Shown: in pieces, positions 49,334-61,356 of the stretch
Numbering within the stretch: position 1 is the first letter of the stretch
Layout: every line of letters starts with the position of its first letter
NCBI GenBank assembly: GCA_948567375.1
Contig: OX419756.1
Location: forward strand, 43,316,552 to 43,380,551
Reading direction: 5' to 3'
Length of the DNA stretch: 64,000 bases
Origin: Lunularia cruciata
Lineage: Eukaryota > Streptophyta > Marchantiopsida > Lunulariales > Lunulariaceae
Notes under the pieces: model-generated
What the model was told of the DNA's origin: nothing
Seen by the model: the letters and a program-made list of their open reading frames with translations, nothing else
Database searches by the model: none
Made by a program: the position numbers and the translations under genes

Positions 49334-49710
49334 CACATAAGACAAATTAACCTAGAATATTCCGGAAGTATCTAGGAAGCTTCTTGGGAAGCTTCCCGGT
49401 TAGCTTAGCTTGCACCTTAAGTAAGTAGCTTCTAGAAGGAAGCTTCTAGAAGCTTCCGACTAGCTTAGCTTGCACGCCAAGTAGATGACTTCTAGAAGGA
49501 AGCTTCTTGAGAAGCTTCCTAGTTAACTTGGCTTGCACTCTAAGAAAGCGGCTTGAGGAAGCTTCTTGAGAAGCTTCTCAAGGGCCTTGTATGCTACCTA
49601 TAAATACCAAAGCCAAAGCTCATGCTAGTCATTCCGAGTTTTCCCTTATTCAAGTGTCCCAATGTGAGTTTCCATTCTCCTATTTCTCTCCTCGGATTTG
49701 GTCTTTTACA
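49286..49710 (+). repeat. chromovirus 3' LTR, 425 bp
   Basis: TGTAACAATATGG to GGTCTTTTACA. It has an extra 60 bp around 49415-49480, a second copy of the TAGCTTAGCTTGCAC...TTCTAGAAGGAAGCTTCT unit. Otherwise it matches the 5' LTR closely, implying a fairly recent insertion. Confidence 0.95.
49355..49456 (+). promoter_or_regulatory. heat-shock-element-like cluster, 3' LTR
   Basis: It repeats GAATATTCCGGAA (49355-49367) and the GAAGCTTC pair (49376-49395). It adds a perfect four-unit site GAAGCTTCTAGAAGCTTC at 49439-49456 that exists only in this LTR's extra 60 bp. A TATA box follows at 49599-49606. Confidence 0.6.
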
Positions 49711-50938
49711 CTCCACCTACCAAGAAATTGATCTTGTGGTGATGGATCACAAGAAATTGATCAATTTCTTGCACTTTCACATTTAGATGGCCATATGGAA
49801 AAAACAAGCAATAGATAGGAAGTTGGTCAAAGCCAACACCCTTATTTTGCACCTAAAGATCCAACTCATGGAAATAAAGGGTATGGTGCATAGGAAAAAT
49901 AATGTCATGACACAAGAGAATCTTTGGAGATAGCATGTCCCCAAGAACGGCTTGTGTGGGCCAAAAGGAGAGGTTAATGTGAGTGACCACAACCATGGAG
50001 CACCACAACAGGGGAGTGGGGCACTACAAAGGGAAGAAGACCTAACTTCCATGGAGTCTCAAATTTTTCACCTTGAAGTTGCTCTAGAAAATTGAGAAGC
50101 CTCCCTGAAGATGAAGCAAGGTGAGTTTATTGTGCATTCCAACAACTACAAGGCTTGGACGGTGACACCATGCTAATAAAGCACAATTTGGAATTATGGA
50201 GCAGCAAGGCAGACCTTGCAGTGATTAGAGCAAGGTCTCCCCTACAAGAGAAGGCTCTTGTGGATTACAAGACCATACAAGAGGAGAATATGCAGGAGAA
50301 CGACAATGAGATAGCCATGATGAAGGAGGAGATAGTAGGCTTGAGGCAAAAAATTACCCAACAAGACTCCAATTTAACAACTATCAAGGGTAGACCGAGT
50401 GGCAAGTGGAGGAGATGAAGAAGAAGCATCTTGAGGAATTGGATGTTAAGGACAAGCAGGTGATGTCTCTAAAGAAGGAGCTAGATGGTCTATGGGAGGA
50501 GAAGGCTACAAAGGAGCAAATTTGTGATGCCGCCTTGGAAGTTGCTAAGATGCACATTGAAGAGTTGTCCATGATTGTGGCTGACTATGAAAACATAGTG
50601 CACATTCCCCAAGTACAAGTCAAACAAGAGGTGGAGATGGAGTTGCAATCCATCCGTGATATTTTGGATGAGAATGAAGAAGAGTTCTTACAATCATGAA
50701 AGACATTGCTTATAGGCTAAAGACCCAAGTGGAATTTGCTATTACAACCCAAGCTCACTATGCTAAGCTACAAGAGCTGAAGTTGAAGATACACACATTA
50801 GAAGCCACAACCTATTCCACTAAACAATTGACCAAGTTGGTAGAGAAGTTGCACACACATGGTGATGCCAAGTTTGAAAGTGTCGTAAGTAATATCCATC
50901 ACAAACTAGAGGAGTAGAATGAACATGTGAAAGAGCTG

Positions 50939-52330
50939 TGTCATGCCATTTGTAGTGTCGTATCTAGATTGCTAGGACACTAGAGTTCCAATGATAGTAG
51001 TTAAAGGCATTTTGGCAGTCACTCATAGACTACTTTTTGATAGTCAGATTTCATGTTTAAGGTATTGACTGCATGGTGGAGCTCACCGTCACTTGCACTA
51101 TCTACACTGTCAAGTGTGCCGTCAGTGGGACCATTGGGATGAGACCTAGGTCAAAATCAGGAGTATGCCTTGGGAATGCAGCTCCAAAGAGCTCACTTCT
51201 TTGATGTTGAGGCTTCGAGTTCCTGGCTAGAGTGAACAAAAAACTAGTGAGAGTCACCTTGAGTCTCTTAGCTAGAATGGGTGTGGCTTGACTGTAATTA
51301 GTGCCATATTGTTGGCAAGTTATTGAGGATGAGTTCAAGTTGTAAACTATCTAATTACATCAAAGAAGTGAGTCAAGGGGAAATTGGGTGCAAGAACTAC
51401 AAGTGTTGGTGGTATCTCCAAGCTTGATGGATCATGGTGTCTTGATCGAGTAGTTCAGTTTTCCTTAAGAGAGGTTGTCTGCGGAAATGTTGGCAAAATT
51501 TGGAGCTAGAGAGAAGCAATTTTCAGGCTGTGATTTTGAGCTCAAGAGGTGAAAGCAAGACCAATTTGTTAGGAGTTGAGCTCAAAAAGTGAAATTGAAG
51601 GTGGAGTTGGAGCAAATCTTGTGAATTAGAGATTGGAAAAAACTCATTTGTCCAATTTGGCTCAAGTGAGTTAGTTGTGGATTTAGAGGTTAGCCAAATT
51701 TAGGGATTTATGTTAGATTTTACATCAGATTTTATGTCAGATTTTTGTCAGATTTTTTGAAGGGTTTACGTCAAATTTTGGCAAGAAGATCCCTTTCTTG
51801 ATGATCCTTGTAATGCAAGAAGTAGATAAGTGCTCCAATTATGTCAAATGCCAAATGTTGGCGGAGTCAGTCTAGTGTTGTTTTATGAGATGGAGGGTTT
51901 TCATTTAGATTTCTTGTGATTGGACCTTGCCATTCTCAACTTCTTGTTTGTGCACCGTGTTTGTGTGAGATGCCTTGACTTTAGAGCATTTGCGCTCTGG
52001 AGTGCTCTCAATAGTGAGGTTGGAGTGATGACCAATTAGAATATCTATGATTCTCTCCAATGAGGCAAGAAGTGATGACCTAAAGACCGTGAGAGTGTGT
52101 GTTGTAATGGTAGGTTACAAGTCGCCCTTTTCCCTAGTGTAGTTGTCTCAATTGGAGTAACATTAATGGGTAGTGTTCCGCTAGGGTTTGCATTTGGTGG
52201 TGTTGGAACTTGGTGGGGTACTTGTGGCTTACGGTCAACAATTTGCAGTCATTTTGTCACGATAAAGTTCTTTGGGGATTCTAAAGGAGATAACACTGTA
52301 GTATGCAATAGGTTTAATCAAAGTGGTGTT
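50939..52330 (+). repeat. Gypsy LTR (5' LTR of the element continuing at 52331)
   Basis: 50939-51350 matches 63458-63870 closely (TGTCA(T/C)GCCATTTGTAGTG, AGTTCCAATGATAGTA, GTGTGCCGTCA, GAGACCTAGGTCAAAATCAG). The rest to about 52330 has no second copy in the window. The left end starts exactly at the end of the coiled-coil frame and lacks the TGTGGCAC segment (63347-63457) that begins the right-hand LTR. The right boundary is placed by the primer site. Confidence 0.65.
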
Positions 52331-52339
52331 TGGTATCAG
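52331..52339 (+). promoter_or_regulatory. probable primer-binding site
   Basis: TGGTATCAG, nine bases matching the tRNA-Met primer site of the other elements before diverging (TTTGT in place of AGC). Confidence 0.5.
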
Positions 52340-52429
52340 TTTGTATCTTAGGTCTCTAAGTTGGAGACCTCTCAGAGGAGATTGACTCTGAGTTGGAGTT
52401 TGACACAAGAGCTAATTCAGTTGAGAGTG

Positions 52430-53620
52430 CACTTGGTGAGTTTGCATCATTGTTGTGAGACATGGACCAGATTTATAGGGCCTCCAAAGGCCCTAGGAAT
52501 TACTCAAGTACAAGGGGTACCATTGAGTTGGATGACTTCATCTAAGAGTTTGACAGTTAATATGATCTACAACAGATGCAGAACTTGACTTTGTTCACAC
52601 TCTTCATGGCATGCAAGGGGTTGTTTCAACATCTGGAAGGTTCACCGCTGGACAATTACTATTAGTTCAGGAAAGCTCACTTGGAGGAGATTGATTTATG
52701 GAGACAATATTGGTCTCCAAACTATGTCTTTATCATTCAGCCTCAGTTGCCAAGAGTAGATTGGCAATACCCACAAGTTATAACTTGAGTAGCATTGGTG
52801 GAGCTAGTGGAGGTGCACTAGTTGGAGACAGTGCTACTATGAGTGGTACCGCTATAGGAGGTGGTGTGGTACTAGGGTTTAACCTCATGGTGGAGTTCTT
52901 TTAGTGTTTGAGGTAGAACTATCAGGGAGTGCAAACTAATAAGCTGAGGAGCTTGGAGGAGTTCTAGCAGAAGGTTGGAAAGGACCTACGCAAGACAAAC
53001 ACTTGCATGAGGTGGCTTATCAGTTTCAATCAAGGAGTTAGTAAGGCCCAAGCAGTCTAGTTTTGGTATAGGATATTGGACAAGGAGTTGCAATGTAGAG
53101 TTTGTGATGCTATGTTGTTATAGGCTACTTTGCCTACTTTGGCGGTGGTCTTTGGTTTGGCTGAGCGTATTGAGCTCAACATGGTGTAGTAGAGAGTAGT
53201 GACATCTAGATTTGGTAAGGAGACCTCATCCACAATTGTGACTTCTTCTAGAGTGCAGTAGAATGCACCACGTCCAATTAATTTTCAAGGATAAGCTAGA
53301 CAGCCTAGGTCTGCTGCCCTAAGTACACTTTCTCTTGGAGATACATATGAGGTCCACCACAAGTCCAACAAGCAACACCACTACTCACTGGCTAGTGTTG
53401 ACCCAAAATGAAGGTAAATATCTAATTACAATAGGCCCTCCACTTGCTCCATAGACCTAGGCTGTCCACCCTATCCTTCTATGGTGGAGCCTCATCACAA
53501 GAGAAAGCGTGCTTAGGGCAGCGGATTTGATACCTCTGGTGCATTGAAAACAACACAAAGACAATGCAAGCATTATCATAAATATGGTCATTGTAGTGAC
53601 CAATGCTTAACCTACACTTG
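52430..53620 (+). pseudogene. Gypsy gag remnant
   Basis: In shifting frames: IELDDFI then FDS.YDLQQMQNLTLFTLF and MACKGLFQHLEG (about 52525-52640); RLISFNQGVSKAQAV and FWYRILDKELQCRV (about 53020-53110); and a degenerate knuckle CKHYHKYGHCSDQC (about 53555-53600), where the second Cys is Tyr. Numerous stops make it non-coding. Confidence 0.65.
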
Positions 53621-53739
53621 GAGTTACGGAGTGGTAGGGCTGCTATGGTAGGTAGCAGAGGAGTTCCAATTCATGGAGGACAAGGTGGTAGTAGAGGATC
53701 TACACCTAGTAGAGGTGTAGTACCTGCCCTTACTTCTAA

Positions 53740-54917
53740 TGCAACCATGGGTACTCGCATTGAGCCGTTGGAGCAGAGATTGGCTAGCATGGCCATCGCT
53801 CATAGGAGATCAAATTAGGGTGTTGAGGCTTCTATCTCATATGATGGTGATAAGGATGCTATGGACTTCATTTGCAGAGCAACACGGGTGGGTGCATATG
53901 CAACAATAACTAGGAATGCAATTTGTGCTCTAGAGCCAAGAGGAAGATTAGTGGAGTTGGAGTTGGAGTTGGAGTTGGAGTTGGACCCACAGAGAGGAGA
54001 GGTTAGGAGATAGGTCAGACTTCCCCAGTCTTTCATGCTCTTTGAGGCATTGCATACAACATCCATGGCTCCTAGATGTCCCAGTAAAGGTGTGGTAGGT
54101 GGTGATGGGGTGCATGATGGACTACCTGATAGTCAACCATAGAGACTATAGAGACTGAGGCTAGCACAATGTCGGAGGCGGCTCAGTTGATTATGTGTTA
54201 TCCTTTATCTTCAGCTAATGACATGTGTACATTGGGAATTGGCACAACTCCAATGGTCAAATTGACTGCCATAATTTGTGAGAGAAGGGATGATGTGTTT
54301 CCTACTTCTAGAGTAGAGGTGGTTGATAGTGAAGCTGATTTGGTTGAGGAGTATAGGATCCGCTCAATGACCAATGATTTATGGTAGGCAACAACGGCTA
54401 GATTGGAGGTGTTACTAGCTAGACCAACCTTTGAGAGAGCGCGGTTCACACCTGGTATTGTTCTATTGGATAACCAAAGGGGGATTTTCCATTTGGTGAC
54501 ACCTTAAGGGAGGATCTATACAACACAAAGAGTCATATTAGACTCCGGTGCGTAGCCTCTTATGTTGGGGAAGGCTGCAACTGTCGGTCTGGAGTTATAG
54601 GAGACTGATGAAGAGAGGTGTCCATTTCAAATCTAGACATCTCTAGGTGGTTGTTTGACACAGTATATCACATGTGGGGAGCTTGTTGTCCATGTTCAAC
54701 CTGGTCATTCTACTGATAGCTTGGTGGTGAGAGCTCAAGCTATTGCGACTATAGTTGAATCAAATGATGTGCTAGTTGGTAGAGCAACGCTATACCCCAT
54801 GGGTTTCAATATTGGGAGGAGATAGCCTCCTATAGACCAGGTTGGCAATCTGGTGAGGGATGAGTATGTTGCTTACTAATACGCTTCAATAGTGGTAGTC
54901 TTGGCTCACTACAATCC
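53740..54917 (+). pseudogene. Gypsy linker and protease remnant
   Basis: Homologous to the minus-strand 19150-20300. RLASMAIAHRRSN, RVEVVDSEADLVEE and RPTFERA lead to the protease active site VILDSGA, followed by TAG at 54553-54555. The downstream part (VGRATLYPMGFNIG, QVGNLVRDEYVAY) runs to 54917, where another Gypsy interrupts. A TTGGAG-type hexamer repeat of five units lies at about 53948-53983. Confidence 0.72.
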
Positions 54918-55610
54918 TGTAACATCCATTTGTCCATGTGTGTGGTCTTGTGATATTTAGCTTGGTATTAAAAGTACTTGAGAGATATAATTTATATAGA
55001 GATAAAACATGGTTCTACATTAGTCATGATTAGCTAGAGTTAGTCAAAGCTAAGATAGAGGGGACCTTACTTCAGAGGAAGTGGAAAAGATGAGCACCAC
55101 TATTTTGGATTCTAGTGTGCTTACTTAGGATTATTCCTAAATGTTTGGCTTTGAGGAAAGAGTTGAGAACTCTTGGGCCCGCAAACTTTTTTGTTTTGGA
55201 TTCTTTTATAGTCCAAGGATAGCCCATGTGAAGGAATCCTTGACTTAGTAGTTGGGTCAAGATAAGATCACATGCTAGTGGAATATGCCTATGTGAATGG
55301 ATATTCCTTTTTACTTTTTGACTTTACTTGACTTTTAGCTTAGTAACTTGAGTTACTACGATAATTAGTAACTTTGGTGCATAACTATTTCACAAGTATA
55401 TAAAGAAGGGGTGATTAGGTACTCATCATCCTTTCATTTGCAATTATCTCTCTCTTATTGAATTCTCTAGTGAGCAATATCTTGAGTCTTGGAGTGTTAG
55501 CCTTTGGAGGAGTATGATGGAGTTGGGGTTCCTTGCCTTCTTAGTCCATGGTGCACTACCATACTAGCCGTCAAAGCTTCATCTTGAGTGAGAGACCGGC
55601 TGGCTCACAT
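54918..55610 (+). repeat. Gypsy 5' LTR
   Basis: Starts TGTAACATCC and carries a TATATAAA box at 55397-55404. It matches the LTR halves at 8652-8849 and 11455-11950, and its first 220 bp match 61357-61578. The end is approximate, near GGCTCACA at 55602. No clear tRNA-Met primer site follows. Confidence 0.75.
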
Positions 55611-56294
55611 TTTTGGTTCAATTGTTGGGACCTCTCTAGAAGGCAAGATAATGTTCCACGTACAATTCTATATTAGAAAGGAGGAGGCTATGAGAGCTCA
55701 CTTGGAGAGAACTTTAGGGGAGGAGAGGGCTGAACTTATGTTAGAGAATTTGGACCCATTTGTATACACTATAGTTCATTATGATGTCTTTGAGGTGATT
55801 TTTTACATCTTGTACACTTGAGAGGATTTGGAGAGATTGTGTGAGGTGGATTGTAGATTTTGGAGATTAAGGTGATTTTGGGTAAAATCTCAAGTTTGGG
55901 ATCTAGACTTGAAATTTCTACACATAATAGCTTGGGTTATCATTTAGTTAGCACACTTGAAATTAGTGTATGAGCTGCTATGCGCACTAGGCTAGAATTT
56001 TTGAAAGTTGATAGGGTAAATTGCTCTTGTAACTATATGGTCTTTGGAAAATTGTACAAAGTCTACCATTTCTTCAAGTTTCAGTGGATTGTGGTGAAAC
56101 TTTCCAAGAAAATGCAGTGCATTGTATCATACTTGTTGACATAAAAAATTAGAAATTAGAGTGGAAAGACTTCCAAAAGGACATAAGTATGGTGGAGTAA
56201 AATCACTTTTGGAGACTTTGGTGAAGGATCTTGGAAAAAATCTTAGTACAATTACAGAAGTACTACCACCTTCATCAGCTAGTTCTTAAGATTA

Positions 56295-57485
56295 GTGATG
56301 GAGATAATCTTTCAACTTATGGATAAACTATCCATGAGAGTTCAATTAATATGCACTCTAGGATTTGTTATTGCTATAGATTTCTTGGAGCAACCTGAAA
56401 CTTTTGTGTTCCCTAGGGTAGATTATTCTCAAATGGTGTTAGTCATGTACATACTCTATTATTTAAAGAGTGAGAAAGAAAAGAGAAAAAAATTGAGAGA
56501 AAGAAAGATAGTGAGGGTTAAGATGGTGAAACTTCCGGTTTTCTTTGGCAAGGATGGAGAAGATGTGTAGACCTTTGTGAGAGACTTCAAGACTTGCATA
56601 AGAAACAATGAGAGGAGGAAGAATGAGTGGGCATCATTAGTACCAGATTTCTTTGAGTATGCAACACTTACACGGTATGAGTCAGAATACCAAAAGAGAG
56701 AGAGTAGAGATATAGAAGAAGAGTCTTGGGAGAGTTTGACTTCAACATTCATTGAGAACTTTCTTCCAGATAAGAGTAATGAGAGATTGATGAGTAAGGT
56801 TACCTTTCTCAAACAAAGAGATGGAGAGAAAGTGAGAGTCTATGTGGAAAGAGTGGAAAAGTTAGAGTCTAGATTTTGTATAGTGTTCAGGAAGGGTGGG
56901 AATGATATGGAGACTACTATGATTGGCATAGGGGCCATGCTAACCAAGAATTTTGTGGGAGAGTTGAGACCACAAATTAGAAGCAAGGTGAGATATGAGA
57001 AACCTTCTTCCAAGGTTGAAGCTATCAAGATGACAATTTGTATGGAGGAGAGTTTGGAAGGAGATGAGAGTGATTTGGTGGTGAAGGAGGTTGTGCATCC
57101 TCCTCAAGGCTACAAGTATGGTGGAACTTTTGATACTTTGGTGGCAAGGATTGCACTGCAAGTAGTAGTTGCTCCAGTTCTTGCACCTCCACCAAAGGAT
57201 CCACTTCAACCCATCACATGACAACTTGTAGATCTCAAGATCAATGTGGTGCAACTATGGGAGAAGAGAGAGGTGGATCAGAATGTAGAGAGAGGGTCTA
57301 GAAGTTATGGAAAATATCCATATAGAGGAGGCCAACCAGCCAACAATTTCAATGATAGAAATTTTTTTGGTTGTGGAGGAAGAGGCCATATCCAAAGGAA
57401 TTGCCCAAATTCCACTTATCATGGAGGAAGGAGGGAGGTAGTGAAACCCAAGTGGCTCCTAATCCAAACAAAGGTAAGGGGATAG
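56295..57485 (+). pseudogene. Gypsy gag
   Basis: VKLPVFFGKDGEDV-stop-TFVRDFKTC, ESWESLTSTFIENFLP, KVTFLKQRDGEKVRVYVERV and VGELRPQIRSKV are typical capsid helices. TAG at about 56568 and TGA near 57219 split the frame. A knuckle near 57357-57403 reads FFGCGGRGHIQRNCP, missing the first Cys. The frame 56577-57221 (214 codons) is the longest surviving piece. Confidence 0.82.
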
Positions 57486-58108
57486 CATCCATAGATATGG
57501 TGGAGAGTAAGTATGAGAAGGGAGAGTGCTCAAACTCCACGGATCTTAATATGGAGCTTTTGGCACAAGAGAAGAAGAGAGCTGATTTTGCAGAGGATGT
57601 TCATTCTTCTCAAGGATTAACTCCAAGCAAGGATACTCCTATGTCTACTAGAAGCATTTGCACCTCAACACCATCAATAACAAAGACTCCAAGGAAGAAG
57701 TTGGGGATGGAGGATTCCTTGATTTCAAAGCAACAATGGAACTACAATGTGTCAGAGGATGTTGGTAGTCACAAGGCTAACATCATAGTGAGCAAATTGA
57801 TTGCTTTGAACCCTACCTTGAGAAAGGAGCTTAGAGGTGGTTTGAGTTCTACATGGAGCAAGAGGAAGAAGAAGGAAAAAGCTCTAGTATCAATGGGGAT
57901 GGTGGATGCCAAGCCAACACCATGGGAGGCTTGTCAATATGCCTCCAAGATTGATGTGAGAATGAATGGTCACAATATCAAGGATGCACGTGTTGATGGA
58001 GGATCAGCAATGAATGCCATGTCAAAAAGGTTGATGAAGAAGTTGGGTATGATACCCTCAAGACCTTCAACATTTGTGGTGAGCATGGAAAACAAGCAAC
58101 AAGTTTGA
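57371..58108 (+). pseudogene. Gypsy protease region
   Basis: A 245-codon frame, shifted relative to gag. Its last third contains INGHNIKDARVDGGSAMNAM-like retropepsin residues (VDGGSAMNAMS, Asp retained, DGG where DTG or DSG is usual) and KKLGMIPSRPS. The lysine-rich linker before it has no assigned role. Confidence 0.72.
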
Positions 58109-58623
58109 CCATTAGGGATAATGGATAAGATGATAGTTTTAGTTATGGGAGTTCAAAATCTCATGACTTTCTAAGTCTTGAAGGATTCAAGCTATGACTT
58201 ACTTCTTGTGAGGCCATGGGTGAGAGCAACAAACACAACTAATAGATAGCACAAAGGGTACTTGAGGATTGGGCCATCAAACCACAAAGTCACAATTCCT
58301 GTGACTAACACCACAAACAATCCACATTTAGATACACCATCTTTTGATTATTGGGAATCAAATTTTGAAGAAGTAGCTTCAGGTGTGGACACAAGCATGG
58401 AGGAGGAGACTTCCATGAAGGAGAATGAATCTGAATTGGATTCAGATGTGTATCCCTTGTATGCTATGGATTGTGCACCTAAGCTAGAGGTTTTGAAGGA
58501 CCTAGATAAATCACTATTGACACTTGAGAAGGTAGCAAGAAGGTAAGCTACCTTCAAGTATGGCCCAAATGTTACCAAGGAGGAGAAGGTGAGATTTGAA
58601 GAGATTTCCTCAAGTTCATCCAT

Positions 58624-59960
58624 ATGTTTACTTTCAGTTACAAGGATTTGAAGGAAGTCACCTTGGAAGAGCACAAGATAGAGGTGAAATCACATGCAAG
58701 ACCAATCTGCCAACAACAACAGCGCATTAGCCCACCAATATCTTTGGTTGTGAAGGAGGAGATTGATAAGCTTAAGGAGGCCGGATTTATCTTTGAGGTG
58801 GAGAATTTAGAATGGGTGTCTCCAATTGTCATTATCAAGAAAAAGAATGGTAAACTTCGAGTATGTGTGGATTACAAGAAGCTCAATGCTATTACCAAGA
58901 TGGACTACTACCCATTGCCATTCATTGATGACATCTTGGAGGATGTTGCAGGTCATGAGAGGTATAGTTTTGGAGAGGTTATAGTGGATATAATCAAATC
59001 AAGATTGCACCAGAGCATCAACAACTCACCACATTCACCACACCTTGAGGAACTTACGCTTTCAAGGTCATGCCTTTTGGGCTTTGCAATGCTCCAGCCT
59101 CATTCCAATGGTTCATGAACAAGGTATTTGAATCTTTCATTGGGAAATTTGTCAAAGATTTCATTGATGATTTTTGTGTCCATGGGAGCAAGAAGAAGCA
59201 CTTTGAGCACCTAATCAAGGTCTTGCAACGCTTGGATGAGACAAATGCATCACTCAACCCAAAGAAGTGCATTTTTGGATGTGAAGAAGGTCTACTTTTG
59301 GGGCACATCATATCCAAGGATGGAATAGCAACTGATCTTGGGAAGGTGAGGAAAATCTCAGACCTTCCATTCCCTTCAAGCTTGACAAAGTTACGCCAAT
59401 TCCTGGGGATGGTTGGATACTATAGGAGGGTCATCTTCTCATTTTCCAACAAGGCTTATGTATTGACCATCTACATGAAGAAGGGTGTAGATTACATGGT
59501 GATTTTGGAGGACAAGGAGGCTCTCAAAGCTTTTGAGGAGCTCAAGCAATCCCTAGTTGTAGCTCCAATTCTTGCTAAACCTGATTGGAGTAAGCCTTTC
59601 ATCCTTTACACTGATGCTTCTAATGTAGTTATAGGATGCATTCTTAGACCAAGATGTGCATGATCATCTAATAGCTTATGCTAGTAGGTAGATGGTTTCA
59701 GCAGAAAAGAACTACTCTATCACAAAGAGAGAAGGGTTGGCAGTGATCTTTGGTCTCAAGAAGTTTAGACACTACTTGATTGGAAGGAAAGTCACCATTG
59801 TCATGGATCCCAAGGCTTTGAATTACATCTTCAAAAAGCCTAATGTTGATGGGAGATAAGCAAGGTGGATGATGCTCTTGTCCAAGTATGACTACACCAT
59901 TGAGGATAAGCCAAGGAAGAAACATGCAAATGCTAATCTGTTATCTAGGGCCTATGATCA
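58624..59960 (+). pseudogene. Gypsy reverse transcriptase and RNase H
   Basis: 58624-58965: VKEEIDKLKEAGFI, WVSPIVIIKKKNGKLRVCVDYKKLN and MDYYPLPFIDDIL. A frameshift near 58965-59060 follows. 59070-59663: MPFGLCNAPASFQW, the palm DFIDDFCVHG with both aspartates, GHIISKDGI, LRQFLGMVGYYRR and the RNase H start FILYTDASNVVIG. RNase H continues after stops to YDYTIEDKPRKKHANANLLSR (about 59886-59948). It would have copied RNA into DNA; stops and shifts disable it. Confidence 0.88.
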
Positions 59961-60248
59961 TGATGGAGATGAACCAATGGATGATTCCTTCCCAAATGAG
60001 GAGCTCATGACAATCTCAGTCACTCAAGAGGTTCCAATGGAGTACAAGGAGATTGTGTATTTTGTGACAAGATGTAACTATCCAAAGGGAATGCATGCTA
60101 GGGAGAGGAAGGCCTTTGCAGCAAGATCTAGACCTTACACAATGGTGGAAGATATTATTTTTCACCAAGGAGGAGATGGTCTAGTTTGAAGAGCAATGGG
60201 TAAGAAAGAGTCTATCCTACTTATAAAGGAGTTTCATGAAGGTTTAAA

Positions 60249-61320
60249 TTGTGGAGGACACTTTTAGGAAAGGTGATTGCTTTCAAGATTCTAGATGCAG
60301 GTTACCATTGGAGAAGGATTTTCAAGGATTATCTTGATTATTGTAAAACTTATCATGTTTGTCAAGCTTTTGCTAGAAAGTCTACATTTGCTCCACCACT
60401 TAGATCAATTCCATTGCTAGGACCTTTTGAGAAGTGGAGAATTGATTTTGTAAGTTCTATCAATAGAACCCCAAGGAACAATTGGTATATTGTGGTAGTT
60501 ACTGATTATCTTACCAAGTGGATTGAGGCTAGACCATTGAGGGACAAGAATGAAAGATGAAGTTGGTAGATTTCTTTATGAACACATAATCACTAGGTTT
60601 GGATGTCCTTTGGAGTTGGTTTCTAATAGAGGAGGAGAGTTTACAAGAAGCATTACTACAGCCCTGCTACAACATTTCTCTATCACACATAGAGTAATAA
60701 CATCCTATAAGCTAAATTCCAATGGCTTGGCGGAGAGAACAATTCAGACCTTGTGCATGATGTTGGCCAAAGATGCAAAAATGGAGGGGGCTAAACATCA
60801 TTGGGACAAGAGGATTCATGCAGTTTTGTGTGAGTATAGGACAACCATGAAGACTTCCACCGGTTATTCTCCATTTCAATTGGTATATGGTATTGAGTCT
60901 ACCTTACCTATTCACTTTGATCTTCCTATCTTCCAAAGCATTCATAGGAGATTGAAGAAAGCACAAGGAGGTGATGCAGAGAAGTCAAGGAAGGAAAAAC
61001 TCATGGAGTTGGAAGAGGCAAGAGTAGTTGCTATGGTTTGAGTGGAGCAAGCCCAAAGGAAACAAAAGGAGAGTTATGATAAGAGGCAAGGCAAGAAGAA
61101 GATGGAGCCTTTCAAAGAATGTGATTGGGTAATGTTGTTTGATTCTATTTGATTCAAGAGAGTGCAAATGAATCTTTTTCCAAAGTACTTTGGACCTTTC
61201 ACAAGGGAGAAGGTCTGGGGCAATTACACCTATGATCTCAATGAGTTGGGAGGAAGACACTTTGATAGCATTAACCATGATAAATTGAAGATGTATCATA
61301 GAAGGTAAAGAGACCTTCAC
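60249..61320 (+). pseudogene. Gypsy integrase
   Basis: GYHWRRIFKDYLDYCKTYHVC (zinc domain, second Cys of the pair intact), FEKWRIDFVSSI (first Asp), NWYIVVVTDYLTKWIEARPL, then in the next frame RFGCPLELVSNRGGEF, where the second catalytic Asp is Asn, and LNSNGLAERTIQTL with the Glu kept. The C-terminus (about 61110-61308) has FPKYFGPF, YTYDLNELGGRHFDS and ends before the purine tract. TGA near 61039 and a TGA after FDSI are further lesions. No chromodomain is seen. Confidence 0.85.
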
Positions 61321-61356
61321 TTTGAGGACAAAGTGAAAACTTAGTCCGGGGGTAAA

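Larger units (their letters stand above)
44116..49710 (+). mobile_element. Gypsy chromovirus with LTRs, PBS, PPT and chromodomain
   Basis: The element is 5595 bp with 5' LTR 44116-44480 and 3' LTR 49286-49710, both TGTAAC...TTTTACA. It has a tRNA-Met primer site, a purine-rich GGCAGGGGAATA before the 3' LTR, and gag-protease-RT-RNase H-integrase-chromodomain in order. The flanks CCCCA and CTCCA look like a 5-bp target duplication with one change. Coding parts hold about ten stops and several shifts, so it is not autonomous. The host is copy 2 of the unassigned frame. Confidence 0.92.
42460..50935 (+). pseudogene. large unassigned frame, copy 2, split by a chromovirus
   Basis: Copy 2 occupies 42460-44115 and 49711-50935. 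Landmarks in order: TKEHWQKVLRF (about 42655) and DWVKMFYH (about 42903); RKRHRPNPQVVDYLEEE (about 43218-43270); then, across the inserted Gypsy, STYQEIDLVVMDHKKLINFL (about 49712-49775); and a coiled coil (50155-50917) with EEMKKKHLEELDVKDKQV, HIEELSMIVADYENI, VKQEVEMELQSIRDILDE, KTQVEFAITTQAHYAKLQEL and FESVVSNIHHKLEE. These match copy 1 (36735-39490) in order. Stops and frameshifts are present, but 50406-50699 and 50696-50917 remain open. The insertion falls inside one coding block, because YQEIDLVVMD in copy 2 aligns with the uninterrupted YQAIDLVVMD of copy 1. Function unknown. Confidence 0.6.
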
